Below, in pieces: positions 13,403 through 27,180 of a stretch of 64,000 bases of DNA (positions within the stretch are counted from its first letter, which is position 1; every line of letters starts with the position of its first letter). The DNA is from Himantopus leucocephalus (Eukaryota > Chordata > Aves > Charadriiformes > Recurvirostridae). The position numbers and the translations under genes were made by a program. Below the pieces are notes generated by a model. It worked only from the letters and a program-made list of their open reading frames with translations, searched no databases and had not been told where the DNA came from. The stretch lies in contig RSEF01000031.1 of NCBI GenBank assembly GCA_003993805.1, positions 58,484,681-58,548,680 on the forward strand. The letters are read 5' to 3'.

Positions 13403-15165
13403 GTAAGCTGATAGAGTCAGGTTCAGTTTAGCTTGGCCTCGTTTTAGACATGCATCCCTTCAGAGAGCAGTCCTGCACCTAGAGAGAATGAAAAGCCCCT
13501 TTTAGAGGTTAGGTTTCATACGTTTCTGTATTTGTCACAAATGAAGTTTCTTCTGTTACGATGAAAGCTTAAATCTGTCAGCTCATTCTCCCTCGATACG
13601 GTTGTAAGAATGTAGCCTACAGTATCATCATACCTATTTTGTACATCTCAGTCAGGAGTCAGTTTCATCAAACTTCTGAATGTCTCATGGAGCTTAGGGA
13701 GAACTAGCCATGCAGCTTTTCGTGGTTGAACCTGAGTAGACGCCAAGTAAGTACCCTGCCATTATGAGTGACAGGGGTGAAAGTTTTGGAAAACTTATTT
13801 GTACGTTTACAGGCTTCTATTTGCTGCTATTTTGCTTATGTCAGGTGAGGTTGATTTGGAAATTGAGCAGGAAAGCCAGTACATGGCCACCTGCCTTCCT
13901 GGCACTCTAGACAGAATGATTTGGCAGGGGGCACAGGAATGGGAAAAATGTTGAGATGCACACTAGCAACGCTGTTCACATATCCTTGTTGTATTTCTGT
14001 TACCCAGTAAAGGCCCCCAAATTGCTTCTCCTAAAATGAATGGGAGTGGAAGTGAGCTCTGGCTGGTGTCCTGTGTTGATCACAGAACTTTGTAGGCTGG
14101 AAGGATCCTTGAGAGGTTTCTAGTCCAGTGCCCTGCTCAAAGAATGACTTAACAGCAGTGCTGTATCACATTGTTCAGGGCATGGTCCAGTCAAGTTTTG
14201 AAGCTCTCCAGGGATGGACTTCTTACACCCTTTCTTGGCTCTGAGTCTGGCTCTGTCTTCTCTATATCCAGTCACTGGGTATCTCCCCTCAGCTTTCGCT
14301 TCTTACAAGAAGCTCAGTCCTCTCACCATCCCTTTGGACGTTGAGAGCTCCAGCCCAGCCCCAAGTCATCTCTTTGGGTCTCTGTTGGACTCCCTCCAGT
14401 TTGTATCTCAAACCGAACACAGTGTCACAAATGCAGCCTCATGGGTAGCTTCCTTTGGCCTCCTGGCTATCCTGTTGGCTGATGCAGCCCACTGCACTGG
14501 CGGCCTTCATCTTTGCAAGGGCACACTGCTGGCTCAGGCTAAATTTGATATCCACTAGGGCTTTTCCCTAGTGGTGGAAGAAAGGAATATGCAGGCGGTC
14601 TAGCTTACTGGAGTCCAGTCTTTGGACTGGGAAAGGCTATATACAATTTTACAAAGGTTGTCCAGAGCCATAAGCAGCAGCTGCCTTCCTCAGGAGAACA
14701 AGCATGTATACATCCCACCAGAAGAATGCTGGTGTCTGATGTGTACAGGAGAGTGTCTGGTCATATGTCATTTGTACATGCAGCCTGAGGTTGTGTGACA
14801 CCACTGATGCATGCTTCTGGCAGTCATATGTGGGAGCTGTCACGTACCAAGACCTGTAAGGTGGTTATAGATGGGAGTGGAAGCATGGCATCTAGGCAAA
14901 GGAGAGCAATCAGGAGTTTTGTTTACCATTCTCCCCACCTCCATGAAATTTACTGAAAAAGGAGCAGCAGGGAATGGCCAAGTTAATTCTCTTGATGAGC
15001 CCTGTTCAGATGTGGCTAATCTAAAATGCTGGTTTTGAATTTGACTGTCAGAGTTGAGGAGCAGACTGGGAGAAATAAATAATTAATGCTGCAGAAGCTG
15101 TAAAGTCTTGAATTATATCAGTGCTGTGGGGAGTTATGCTTTAACAAATGTTTTTCTCTTTCCAG
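13403..15165 (+). other. INIP: INIP intron 4
   Basis: GT-AG intron of 1763 bases. It is mostly unremarkable apart from the CR1 copy at about 14080-14560, which also produces the 114-codon frame at 14214-14558. Confidence 0.65.
14080..14560 (-). mobile_element. CR1 LINE fragment, old and diverged
   Basis: Read on the - strand this is the 3' part of a chicken-repeat-1 LINE. Characteristic pieces in order on the + strand are 'cacagaactttgtaggctgg' (element 3' end), 'ctccagggatgg', 'ctccctccagtttg', and 'aagggcacactgctggctca'. The matches are interrupted by many substitutions, and the ATTCTATGA 3' repeats are nearly lost. It is therefore older than the copies at 44.3 and 62.1 kb. It lies in INIP intron 4. 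The open frame it carries is not a gene. Ends are approximate. Confidence 0.8.
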
Positions 15166-15261
15166 CATGCACACGCACATTCCTCAGGATACTTCATAAC
15201 TCAAGACTCTGCATTTGGAAATCTTATTCTTCCTGTCTTACCTCGACTTGAGGCAGAATGA
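15166..15261 (+). CDS. INIP: INIP exon 5: C-terminus and stop
   Basis: The acceptor TTTCCAG ends at 15165, after a T/C-rich tract. The exon encodes HAHAHSSGYFITQDSAFGN, then a hydrophobic LILPVLPRLEAE tail, with the stop TGA at 15259-15261. The four coding pieces (25+103+91+96 bases) sum to 315, that is 104 residues plus stop, which is the usual INIP length. No frameshift or internal stop is seen, so the gene looks intact. The His/Ala repeat at the exon start and the hydrophobic C-terminal tail are family hallmarks. Confidence 0.95.
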   Translation, partial: HAHAHSSGYFITQDSAFGNLILPVLPRLEAE

Positions 15262-15560
15262 GCAATGTTGTTTCTCAGAACTGCAAGGTCTGATTTTGTC
15301 CATAGCAGGAACTGTCTGACCTTTTAATTTCTTTACTTATCTTAAAACCTGGGGTTTTCTTTCTGGATTTTTGTGGTTGCCTTTTGGGAGTGTGGGCTCT
15401 AACGATGAAAAAGCAATGTTGTTGAACAGCGATTTTTATCCTCTGTTTCTGTTCTTCTGTCGGGTCAAAGGCAGACGTAACACTTCCTTGGTGTGTGAAG
15501 TACATAGCGCTTGCTCTTCCCTGTTTCTGTGCTTCCTTTAAATAAATGTCCAAACCAGAG
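15262..15560 (+). other. INIP: INIP 3'UTR (proximal form)
   Basis: The non-coding sequence follows the stop directly. A consensus AATAAA at 15541-15546 is followed within about 50 bases by a GT/T-rich stretch, as expected of a working poly(A) site. Further signals, ATTAAA at 15834-15839 and AATAAA at 15883-15888, could end a longer form near 15.9 kb. The cleavage site is inferred. Confidence 0.5.
15541..15546 (+). terminator. INIP: Candidate INIP polyadenylation signal AATAAA
   Basis: This exact hexamer lies 280 bases after the INIP stop and has a downstream T/GT-rich element. Alternative hexamers lie at 15834-15839 and 15883-15888. Confidence 0.45.
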
Positions 15561-15689
15561 TCATCAAGAGATGCACACTCGGTCAGCATTTGTGTTTCTT
15601 ATTATTCTATCCAGGTACTATATTTGATTTCAATGAAAGACAAAAGTTACTTTTGTCCACCAAAACAGACATGAATTTATCAAATCCAT

Positions 15690-15725
15690 CAGTCTGTCTT
15701 TTTTTTTCTTTTTTTTTCCCCCCCT
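15690..15725 (+). repeat. T/C-rich low-complexity tract
   Basis: The run of T with a C-run at its end lies downstream of the proximal INIP poly(A) signal. It is simple sequence and could fall within a longer INIP 3'UTR. Confidence 0.7.
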
Positions 15726-16052
15726 GTATGCAGGAACATTGGTAGCATACTGTTTTTTTTGTAGTATCATCTGGTCTCAAGTCCTTAGATAGTGTGCCTG
15801 TATCTTATTTTATTTTGCGAAATATGAAAATTAATTAAAGTGGGGAAAAAGCCTTTGTTTCAAACAGTCTTTTAACAGACAAAATAAAAGAAGTCTTTTA
15901 ACTTCTCTGGACATTTCAGATTGAGTGTTGTTTGCAAGGACAATTCTGTTTAAAAAGTCATACTTTTCTAGTCATAACTTTTTCAATACTTAGTGTATTT
16001 TATTTTGTTTGCTTTTTCCCTTCCTGTTTTTATCTGTGGTAACAAAATCCAG

Positions 16053-16085
16053 CTCCATGCAGAAAGAAAATCTGTTGATCTTAAG
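16053..16085 (+). other. Exon-like 33-base segment (cryptic or alternative exon?)
   Basis: A long T/C-rich tract and CCAG precede 16053, and a GTAAAT donor follows 16085. The segment is 33 bases, divisible by three, and open in the frame that would continue from INIP exon 4. It lies downstream of the normal last exon, so using it would skip exon 5 and require a further exon that I cannot find. It is most likely a chance decoy. Confidence 0.15.
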
Positions 16086-19000
16086 GTAAATTATTTTGGA
16101 ATTGTGATCATCTTACCAGGTAACCAAGTAACTTAGAATGAAAAATAATCCTTACACCTCCACAGCTTTATTAATACAATTATACTAGTACATTGACTGC
16201 TTTCCTATGGATGCAAGTTTTAGAAAAGAAAAAGAACAATAGAACTTAAGTGAGAACCAGGGATCAGAAAGCATATATTAAATTGGTGCCCATTTGCAGC
16301 AGCTCTGTCCTTTGCAGAAACTTAGCTGTCCCATGAGGTTTCCAGGGCTATAGTCTACAGATTTCCTTAGTGACATTTAGGTATCCTGTTTCCATCTGCG
16401 GAGGATTGCCTGAACCCAGTAAGCATTACTGAACTGTAAGCACTGTTAACAATTCCATTCCTCATGAGTAAGAAAACAGAGCGAGGGCCAAGAGATTGGT
16501 GCAGGTATGAGGAAGATGCCACGGCTTTAATGTACCTTAGCTGAGTACAGACCTTTGCAGAAGCTGTAGCATACTGAAACATTTTCAAGAAGGAGAATCT
16601 TGTGGAAGAGGCCTCATAGAGCTTAAAGATGTGCCAGTTGTAACATGACCTATTAATATTGTGTGCGTTTTGGGGGGGTCTGATGTGGTGAGTCATGGGA
16701 ACGATGATGGTTTTTGTGGGCAATGCAGAAAGGACTACTGTCATTTCTGTTTTCAGTGGTTGACTCTGTGTAGCTTTTTCCTTTTAATTACCAAGAGTAA
16801 CTTCACCATGAAGCTGTCCTGACTACTTACTATTCTGCAGTGTGAGCTGAGTGCTTTGAAGATCTGCAAATCTCTCTGTGTAGAAGAGGCAGCTATGAAT
16901 CAGCCCACGCCTGGAAACATACAAAGGCAGAGAAGATAAAGCAGATATAGCAGGAAGTTTGGATTTTAGATTTTAGTTGAATTTAAAAAGCAGGCTGAGC
17001 ATTTTAACATTAAAGGAGCTTCTTTTTTCTTGAGAAAAGTGGCAAAAGAATGTCCGCTTTCTCTAGAAACAGACCCTCTGTGCTAACAAATTGAACAATA
17101 GAATATTTCAGTGTTGCTTCACAGACTGTATATGATCCAGACAATGACACAGTAAAGATCCTTCTTTGGAAAGCTATAGTGGCTCCACTGAAGGAGTTAA
17201 ACTTGCTGGCTCTGTTTTCATCTCAAGTATCAAAAGATCTACTTTTGGAAATCCAGGGCCTGGGCTCAAAGATGGAGGTATTCAAAAAAGGGAAAAAATT
17301 GACACAGCTGTGGTAATATTTTTAAGTTATAATGCATCAAATTATTCTGTGTCATCAGGAGGGACCTGGTGATATATGTAGATACAATTAACTGTCAAAG
17401 ATAGATGTTGCATATGGAAGCTTCTCTTGTAGAAGCCACAGACTCTAGCAATTAGTGTCAGATGCATCAATTTGTCTTGCCACTTTTTCTTTTCTGCTAT
17501 TAATCAGTATTAAAACCATTAATCTATCCCTATACAGTAATTTCAGCAAAATCTTTTCTCCTGTTGGAATTGCATGTTCAAATTCAAATCATTATTAGTT
17601 AGAATATACCCGAACAAGGAAGTGTCTGGGATATCTTGCTTCTGGCAGTAACCTTTACCTATAAAAGCAGAACACTTGTAATCTAGTGCTGACCTGTGTA
17701 CCTGAAAGTATCGTAACACACAAAATCACTCGAGTAATTTTATTTCATTTACTACAGTAGTAATTGGCCTTTCCACTCAACACAGGTGGTTGGTGTAGAG
17801 TCCGTATCAGAACTGCATGGTGGGGTGAGACCAGGTCACAGTACTGGGTAGGTCTTGCACTAAACAGGTCAGATAGATAGGAGGTGAGCTAATGCACAGT
17901 GAGGTCAGACTTTCTAAGTGATGTCAGAGTATTTATCTGTCAAGAACAGATGAGGTAAAGAAGTCAAAGATCTTCAACTGAAGAACTGAACCACAGCTTC
18001 TTTCTTCTTAGCACTGTGCTCTTTTTCTTCTACTAGGTGAGTTTTCTCTCCACACCCTTATTTTCCAAAGTTACTCACCATCTCCCCACCATTATAGGTT
18101 CTGGAAAATGCTCAGTTTTAACATAAGAAGTGTGACCTGTAGAATCACGTGTGGTTTCCTACCACTACAGGGTTTTAGTCTCCATTTTTTCTTAGTGTTT
18201 TCACTCTACTGATCTCTTAGAAGCACTGGTATGAAACTAATCAATAGTACCTGATGTTGTATTTGCACTTTACGTCAGAACACAGAATACCCCATGAAAC
18301 TCGTTATTGGAAAGAAATTGCAGCCCCTGGTGTCACTTGCCGGGAACTTTATAGTTGCTTTGATGTGTCCAATCAGTTAAAATAGCTAAATGCCACTTCT
18401 GCCTTCATGTGCAGTCAGCACAGGACAAGCCACCTGTAATTTGCAAGTCCTGTGAACACAGCTGTTCATGCCAAGGAGTCCTGTCTGAGGTAGACACTTT
18501 GGATGGCTCTAGTCTTTTATTAGACCACCTGTGTTACTTAAAGGCTGGAGGTCATTTATTGTCTTGCTGCACAGCAGCGAGGTTGGTGGTCTGACCCTAA
18601 CCTTGTGGAAATGCATGAAGAGTCCAGGCTTTCCCCATCTTCTTTAGAAAGAAGAGGAAGGTACTGATGATCAACCAGGTAATGGGGAACATGCGCTTCA
18701 AATGGTGGAAGGAAATGCATGCAACTGTGTCTTGAGTTCACAGCTTTTTGTGGTTTGACTTATCATTGTGTTTGCAGTGTTCCAGGGACAGAGCACAAGG
18801 GCTACAGGAGGGCGATGAGCCTAGAGTAGTGTGGCATACAGTCAGAGGTGTGCAAGCAGGCAGAGGCTATCTCAACGCATCCTCTTACGCACTACGATAG
18901 TTAAAACAGGGCTCGGTGTCTTCACCAGGAAGAAGCATTGCGAAGAATAGCTGTCTTGTGTAGGTGATGTTTTTTCATCTTGTGTCTGCTTAAACACATA

Positions 19001-20163
19001 TTCAAAGTCAGTAGGATGCCTGAGAAAGCAGCTGGATGATTCCTGTTCTCAAAATTATGGCACTGATGAGTCCTCCTGTCAAACCAGCTCAAATAGCAAG
19101 TTTTCTTGAAGGACAGGGTCAGTGCGCTGTGCTATGGACTTCTGCTGAAACCGAAGCCAATTCCCATGTCCTAGGGAACAGGTGCTAACCAAAATGACAC
19201 ATGAATCCAAAGGGAAAGCTAAGAGGAGACAGCTCTCTGCTGGGTGGTCTGTGTGCAGAGACGCCTCTGAAAGAGGCGGTGGGGAGAGAGGGAAGGTTTG
19301 TCTGCACCCAGCTGGAAGACTGTTCCCATCCAGAACTTTATGTGCCTGATTTATGTTTTGCTAATACATGGGGAAAATCCTATAGCATCTGCTAGTAGCA
19401 CCCTTCTCTCTGGAAAGTCTGGTAATCGGTGTGTTCTAAAACACTTTTGGAGGCTGTACAGAATCCTTGGGCTAAAATACACTGTACGGACCTTTCTGAA
19501 GTGAAGAGTAACTTTGAAGATTAGTGGGCGAAGTGGATTTCACATGCTGTTGGGTTAAAAGCTTGCTTCAGTGAGCTTTTGCATTTGTTGGAACCACAGA
19601 GCTTGCCCCAGACATTTTACAACAAAGACACCACCTTCTCCTTGTTTCCAGGTTCTTGCTTTTGATAGAAAGAATCAAGTGATGTACCTCCCTGGGGAAA
19701 TTATTTTTACACTCCTTCCTTGAATACAGGTTTTTCAGAGAGGAACAAAGCACTAAGCGGAGAAAATTTGATTAGTGCAGTGGGACATGAAAAACGATAC
19801 TTAACTACTGGAGAGGAAATGGCTCTTCTCCTCAGTTACTCCACTCTGTCAGGTTCATTGGGGCATTGAATTATGAAAGATGGTGCCACAGTTCTCAACT
19901 TGTTCTCATTAAGGCCTCCAGTCCTGGGTACTTCAGTGTCAGTGGATGCTACTTTTGTCAGGCAGGTTTTATACATTGTGGCTGGAAATTGTTCAAAATA
20001 TACCTTATTTTTGTCCCAAGAGTTGTACTGGTTCATTTAAAAATGCAAATCACAAGCTTGCATGCCGTATTTACTATGCACGTATGTTGCACTGTCCATT
20101 AGCATATGTCTATTACTGGTTGGTAGAGTGTGAGTTTCTTCCAGTATGGAAAGATGTCTCTTG

Positions 20164-20186
20164 TAAAAAAAAAATATATATATATG
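20164..20186. repeat. A-run and (TA)n microsatellite
   Basis: Simple sequence: ten or more A followed by about six TA units. Confidence 0.85.
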
Positions 20187-23100
20187 TAGATTTATGGACA
20201 TTTTTACATCTTCAGAGGCTTTTTCAGTGCATTACCTGAACCCTCACATGAGGCAAACTAAGTTACTAACCTCTTTGCTTTTGCAGATGGAGAAAAAGGC
20301 AAAGGGGTTGAGATACCTGCAGGTACACAGAAAGCCTGTGGAGTCATCAGGATTAGCTCCTGATCAGTGAGCTGGTGTGAGGCATCATCTGGAGGCTGTC
20401 GCTCCGCATCCCACACCAGCAGCTGCCTTATCTACCCCCTCCTAGAAAACACTGAGCTCTTTGGTTTCTGGTTTGTCTTTGCTTTCATGGATAGCTCAGT
20501 GCTTGGGTTTGTTTTGGTTTTTTTTTTCAGATAGTGAAGACAACAAAGTAGGGCAGAGTTTGGGCCTTTTATGTTTTATATTTGGGTGGGGAGGATGGCG
20601 ATAAAAAAGACAACAGTATTATACTTGGCGTTTGGAAGCAAGGGCAAGTGTAATTCCTTCTTCCAACAGTGACCAGATAAACTTGCCCGTTATGCCGGAG
20701 CCTCTGTCTGCCTGGGTGACTGTACACCTTCCCCATCTGTCAGTGGGTGGCCACTTGTGGAAGTGGGAATGGCCAGATGTGGGCCCGAGCCAAAGCTGCT
20801 GTCTCTGTATTTCTCTGCCAGCAAGAGCTACGTGCAGCTGGCTGGCGGCTGGGAGAGGGGTCGGGGGGACTGCGTGTTTGCAGCCATGGATCATTACAGC
20901 CTGTCAAGAAGAGGCACACCAAGAGTAATATGTTTTCAAACTCTGCCCTAGCAGATGGCTTGGTAGTCCAAGGAAAGCAAAATGGCCGTGCTGGCTGACG
21001 TGCGTGCTGCAGTGACAGCAACCCTGGCAGCCCCTCTAAGAGCCGGGTGGTTTCTGTCCCATCCAAATGAAAGTGCGTTGTGCTGCCTTTGCTCGAAGCT
21101 ACTCCATTCTGAGGATAGCCTGCTTCCCTGGACTTGGAGGTTTTCAAAGGCCAAGTTACCCTCTGAGCTGTGCCTCGATATATGTCCCAGTCTTACACGC
21201 GCAAGCACAGAGTATGTTTTTGGTAGATTCAGGCCTAATCACTTTCACATTTAGGATCTTGAACCAGTCAGTTTGTTCTGTCAGCAAGCAAGCCTGATTA
21301 TTGTGTTGTTTTGGATAGACCATCTTTCATTGGTGTGTTTGTTCATCGCCTGGCACAGTGGAGTCCTGACATACAACAGGTTGTTAAGCACAGGAAGTCA
21401 TTTATAGTGGCAAACTCTGCTGGTTCAACCTGTTACTGGTCTTCCTTTCAGTTGAGCATTCCTAGGGCAATTGCAAAAAAATTATTCCCATTTATAGTAA
21501 TATCCCGCATGCTACTTTTTGTGTCTTGATCCAATGATGAACTCGGGGATGGGGTTTCAGAGAGACCTACCAGTATGATGTCCTGATCCCCACATGGGCC
21601 TTTTAGCAGGGGTGCTGCAGTACATCAGAAGAGAGAGCGATGCCAGCATCATTCAGCAGAGTTTTCTGACAATGCAGTCTGTTCACATATGTTAAGGGTG
21701 GCAGGTGATACTCAGCCATCTGAGAGCAGGAAGCCTCAAATCTAATAAATGATTGCTTATGCAAGACCCCAGCTCAGTGATATTCTCCAGGTTTCAGTTA
21801 GCAAACTGCTTGCCATAACACATGGCTGAAGACACCTCAGTAGAGCAACTGAGCCCTAAAGCAGATGGCAAACAGAGTGGTTCTTGTTCCTGTTATTATT
21901 ATTTTTCAGCCTTTCTGTGCTAATGTGGTCTGTGATTCTAGCTGACCTGTTTATTATACCCTTTTAATGCTTTGGAAGTCTTTTCAGCATTTTCTTGACT
22001 TTGTAGGGTAACACCTGTCAGTGCTACCATTTCTTCTTCTGCCACACATGTTCATCTCTCTCAATTATGTTGTGTTGCTCCTCCTTCTTCCTTCCCATCA
22101 GCCTCCCTTCCTTGCAATATCCCTTATCTCAGCTACCTTGTTATACTATAGCAAATGTGCTTTAATGAAGCTCTAGTTCAGTACTAAACAAGATGTAATT
22201 ACGTTTCTTGACAGATGCAAGCAAGACTGGGATCAGAAAGTTACTTTTGGGAACTCTGAGAGTGCATTCAGCTGTGGAAAGGTTCATGGCACTATTGGGA
22301 AAGTAGCTCAGCATCACCCTAAAGTAGTCGGATTCATTGATGAGGAAGTTGTCTTTTGCAGCACTTTTAAACAGTTCTATTATTATTGGAGAGTGACATT
22401 TGCTTGCCTAGAGCTTGGCAAGCCAAGTCAAAAGAAATGCTGGCTGATTCCAGCCTGAGCCAAGTCCGGTGACATGACTGAGGGATGCTACCTAATTTTG
22501 GTGAACTTTACATTAGGTAAGCCCCAACACCACCTGATGAAGCTCACGTCAAGCCATCTCAGTCCTGGGGAACTGGGAACAGTTACTCTGTTCAGTTAAC
22601 TCTGGGGAACAGGTTAAGGCAAGGGGATACAAGCCTTTGCTGCTCTTACCCACAGAGAGCAAGTGCAGCCCTTGTGTGGGCAGTTTGCCTCATCCCTAGG
22701 CTCTGACCGAGTGGAAGGCAACTGGCACAGCCCTCGCAGAAACTTATTTTTCCCACTGGATTTTAAGGGTCAGAAAAAGGGGGCAAACTAGGTGAGTGGT
22801 AATTGGAGAACAGTTTCTCTTGTGGGCTGAGGGGCTGCAAGGTGAGATGTCAGTGCCTAGTTTTCCAGCACAGGTTTGCGTTGTGCGTATGGGAGCACCT
22901 CCATTCTTTTAAACCTGAAGAGATCTCAGTCCCTGTTTGTTCCCCAGAGACAGCCTCAAACTCCAGCCCTCTGCCAGGGAGGGCAAATATCACCTAAAAT
23001 GCAAAATGATGATTAGAGCTGAGTGAGGAATACTTCTCCCTTTCCAAGGAAACTCTTGGGGCTTCAGAATATTCTTATTCTGTGCTGGTCCTTCTCAGAC

Positions 23101-26100
23101 CATCTCAGAAGGCAACCAGAAACTCCAGAGGTAAAAGTTCACCACCCAGGAGCAGTCTGTGCACTGCTCTGTCCATGCCCAGAGCATGAACCTGACCTCC
23201 ATACCACAGGAGAGTGCCCGCATTCGTGCTTACAAAGGCAGTGTGCTCTCTGTCTCCCCTGATGGAGCACCCTTTGGATAAATAGTAAAATAATCATTGG
23301 AACAAAGACCTGGCCCTGGGTTTTCCACGGGCCGGGTGAGAGCCAGACCCACAAAGTAACAAGGCCAGTTTTGCTCCGAGCCAGTGAATATTCATTGTCT
23401 GTCTAAACAGGATCAGCTCCAAAGAGGGAGGTTGAGAAAGGAAGGTCAGGAAAATGCCTGTCCCATGCTAGTGAGTATTTTTATGCATAGTCGGGACTAG
23501 CATAATGCCAAACTGAAATGAGATGAGGAGGCTACAGCTCCTCTCAGTAGTTCACACCCAAATGGAATTAATAATACAGGGCTTTTCCCTTGCTCACAGG
23601 ACACAAATCTCCATCGGTGCCAATTCACTGCCTCCCAATTCTACGATGTGTGTTCAGTATGCATTGTGTGTTCCATGTAGGTATGTCATTGTAGATGTCT
23701 TTCTTGCTTTTGATACTTGGAGTAATGAAAGCCAATGCCTGGGCTCCTTCCCCCTCCCCGACTCTGTTTTTCTTTCCTGTAAGCTATTTCCTGCAGTATT
23801 GGTTTCAAGCGGCAGAAGGAAATACACCTATGGGATTTCTTAACACATATAGTCTGGTGTAAATTATACAGCCTTCTGTCTGACAGCCAAATTGATTTCA
23901 GAAATATCCCTGTAAATAACATTTACAGTGAGTTACAAAATGCACCTTGCAGTTCCCCATAAATATGACAGCTTTTCAAAACTGTGACCATTTTCACGAG
24001 TAACAAACCAAAACACTGAATCACTGCTGTGGTTCTTACTAGTCTGACATATAATGCATTATTTACCAGGAAATGTTAGCTTTCCTGCATCTCATAATGT
24101 TGGTATTTCACATAACGGGTGGGAATTGTGCCTTTAATTCTTTTGTGTTCAGTGTCTGGATTTGGAAGTGAAAAGAATTCAAAACTCGGGTGAGGGAGGA
24201 ATCGTCCTTTGGTGACTTAGGGATCCCCGCTGCAGGTAAATCAGTTGAAAGATTTTGCTCTCATTAGCAGTCAGCTGGTGACTGACCATTATGCCATGGT
24301 GCTCGGCTTTATTCTGACCTGGCAGGGGAAAGGTGGGAACGTCTAATCTCACGGTAGAGCACTCCTTGCAGTGAGAGTGTTTGTTCCAAGTGCAGAGCAC
24401 CTCTTTGACATCATTCTGTCCCCAGGTTTGTGGAAGAACATTATGAAGCAGTAGCTGTTGTTTTCCTCGCTGAACAGCAACACAAACGGAGTCACAGAAG
24501 GGGGAAGTGCTGTGCTGAGGTCATCTAGTTATGTGTTGGCAGAGTATAGGTGAGAACCCAAACCTCCATATATCAATGGCCCAGTCAGCTGCCTTCTCTT
24601 CTCTTCAGTATGTGCTGAGGATGCCCAGTGTCTCATTGGGTTGTACCTGTTCTCTGGGCCTAGCAGATCTTGGTGGTAAGGCACCTCAAAAAGAAAGAAC
24701 GCATTCCTCTCCACCACCAATATCCTCATTACTGCATGTGCCACCCATCTCGCCCTGTAGAAACATCTACTTGTTTTCACAGTTGATATGTTCTCTAATG
24801 TCTGTGCCAGGATAAGCTTTTAGTCATGCATTCTAGATTAATTGTAAAGCAGAATACATACAGTGCTCTACAAATGTATACATTTATGTCACTGCAGCAG
24901 CGATATATTCGTTTAACACACACAGCTCTGCTGTTTGTTGCACGCCTTTGAGCTTCTCTCCCCCACTGTTCTCTCATGACAAACTGCCCTACAGAGCATT
25001 TGAACAGCAGGGTAAACCACCTCAAACAGCTTATATTTATTCTTTTTTTTAATTTCCTTTTTTTTCCCCAAATGTTTTTTAATGTCCCTTTCATGGGATC
25101 AATTATCTGCACTTACTTAACAACATCCTAGATAAAAAGGTGGAAAGAGGAATTTCACTGGAAGAGAGCTGAGAGCTTTCTGTCGGGGAGATGACTTTAG
25201 AAGAGCAAGAGTGCAAAAGCCTCTGAAGATGGCATATTTATTTCATATCTCAATAATCTGTTTTGAAGTGGTTCTGGCTCTGAGTAGTGATGCTTTTGGA
25301 CACCTCATAACTGTTTTGAGAGACTGAGTTCCAAAGAAGCTTAGCCGTACCCTCACTTGCCCAAGAATGGTCCCAGATGATTCCTCAAGACACAGTCAAA
25401 TCATTCAAAGCCTAGGTGTCAAGGCAGGAAGCACTTCAGATGTTCACAGCATTTATCCCTGCTACCCTTCTGGTCTTTAACATCTTGTTGAACCCCACCC
25501 TCCCTACCCCTGAGCTGAACAGCACTTAAAAGCAGCAACAGCACCATGTGCTGTATCTCCTGGAAACAGAATTCCATACTGCTGCTTCATGCAGCACTGG
25601 GGAATGAAATCCCTTATGTGAGTTGTAGGGCATGTTTCCATTCAAAGCATTGGGACCTATCCCAGGGAAAGATGAGTCCTGTAGTGATATATGGTAGTTT
25701 CTTCAAACCTACCTACAGAGCTGTGAATCACACCAAAAAACAGGCCAAGAGCCCCACTTCTAAGTGTTGGCACCTGGCACGAAGGCGAGTGCACGTCGTG
25801 TGGCTGAAATTCAAAATGGCTTAAGGCAAAAATTTTCCCTCCCAGGGCTTTCCTTGCTCCTCAGCCCGTACACATACGATCTAAATGGGCTTCCTCTGAG
25901 AACTTTACAAACTTAAACCTGTACAGGTCTTCTCACTCTTCATCACGTACACAGTGCTCAGGATTTGCCATGGAGCATCAGCACTGCCTGTACCGTGGGG
26001 TATTCTTTGCTGTCCATAGTTGTCCTAATCTAGAGCAGGGGAGGGAGGGAGGAAGCCATCTGCATGTGTTCACTGGGTTATTGCCTACTGCAGCCCTCGG

Positions 26101-27142
26101 TCTGTGGTTTCTGTTTGGTCCTTGGCAGACAACAAGCAGAAGTCCTAGTCCTGCTGGCGTGCCTGAGTGCTGAACTCACTGTTCCCCTGCAGATACCACG
26201 AGGCACACCTATCACAGGAGGTAGCTGAGACCAGTCTCTACTGCTGTGGCTCTGGGGACAATGTCTCTGATGGCAAAGCTCTCCGTATGGACCATAGGCT
26301 TCTTACATGCAGCTCTTGGAGCTGAGATGGAGTACATTCAGACCTCCTGCAAGTGTCTCAGTCAGTGAGCGATCATGAAATACCACATTGTTCCAGTGCT
26401 CAGAAAGGCTCAGAAAAAAGCCCAGCAGCTAAAGACCCCGTCAGGGGTGAAACAAGCTGCAGGTGAAGACGCTGCCTTCCAGAGCACAGGTCAAATGTGA
26501 GACCTCCCAGATATTGACTCCAGCTATTCGAACAGTCCTGTAGGATCAGCACCACAAAGAGGAAGTCTTCTCACTGTGATTTAGCTTACCGCCTCCAAGG
26601 TGGCGATTCTTCATGTTACAGAGAAGTATTACAAAGAGCACAAGAAAGCAGTGTTGAAATTATAAAAGTAATTCTGCTTTACCAGGATTTTTACAGAAGT
26701 CTACGGCAGCCAAGGGACATTTCAGGATTTTATTAAAGCACGTTAACATCAAAACTACGAACTGTATCAAGTGCAAAAGCCAATGCTATTAGTATGGGTA
26801 AAGCGAATCTCCTGTGGAAGTGCATAAAAAAATATGTGCTTGTCCTGTCATTTGGCTTTCCTGACAACTGCTGTATCTCTAGAAATAACAGCTAAATAAA
26901 TGACACCAAGTAGCCAGGCAAGTTTCCATATGGTGCGATACAGTGAGCGTGTTCATGTCTCAGGCTGGCTTCCATTTAGTATTGCAGCAGTCTGCAGTAA
27001 CAACTGTCTTTACAGAGCTCACCGCTAGATCCCATTAACCTCTATAACAGGCTGGTGGCAAAAAGTCAGAAAATAATCAAGTGCCTGATGAGAAAGGCTA
27101 CAACGCCTTGACACGGACTTCATGTTACTAAATCACAGGGTA

Positions 27143-27180
27143 GTGTCTGACTTGGCAGCCAAGTGTGACTTGGCAGCCAA
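27143..27180. repeat. Near-perfect tandem duplication, 18-20 base unit
   Basis: The unit GTGTGACTTGGCAGCCAA is preceded by a copy carrying two extra bases (GTGTCTGACTTGGCAGCCAA). TTGGCAGCCAA is itself palindrome-like and contains a TTGGC-N-GCCAA NF-I type half-site pair. Function is not implied. Confidence 0.8.

Noticed and set aside
14214..14558. 114-codon + strand frame with a signal-peptide-like start
   Set aside because: It lies within an antisense CR1 fragment; the hydrophobic start is an accident of the repeat.
20619..21254. Cluster of overlapping frames in four or more reading frames, considered as a retro-copy
   Set aside because: No protein family recognised, no poly-A tail or target duplication seen, and stops are spread as expected for moderately GC-rich random sequence.
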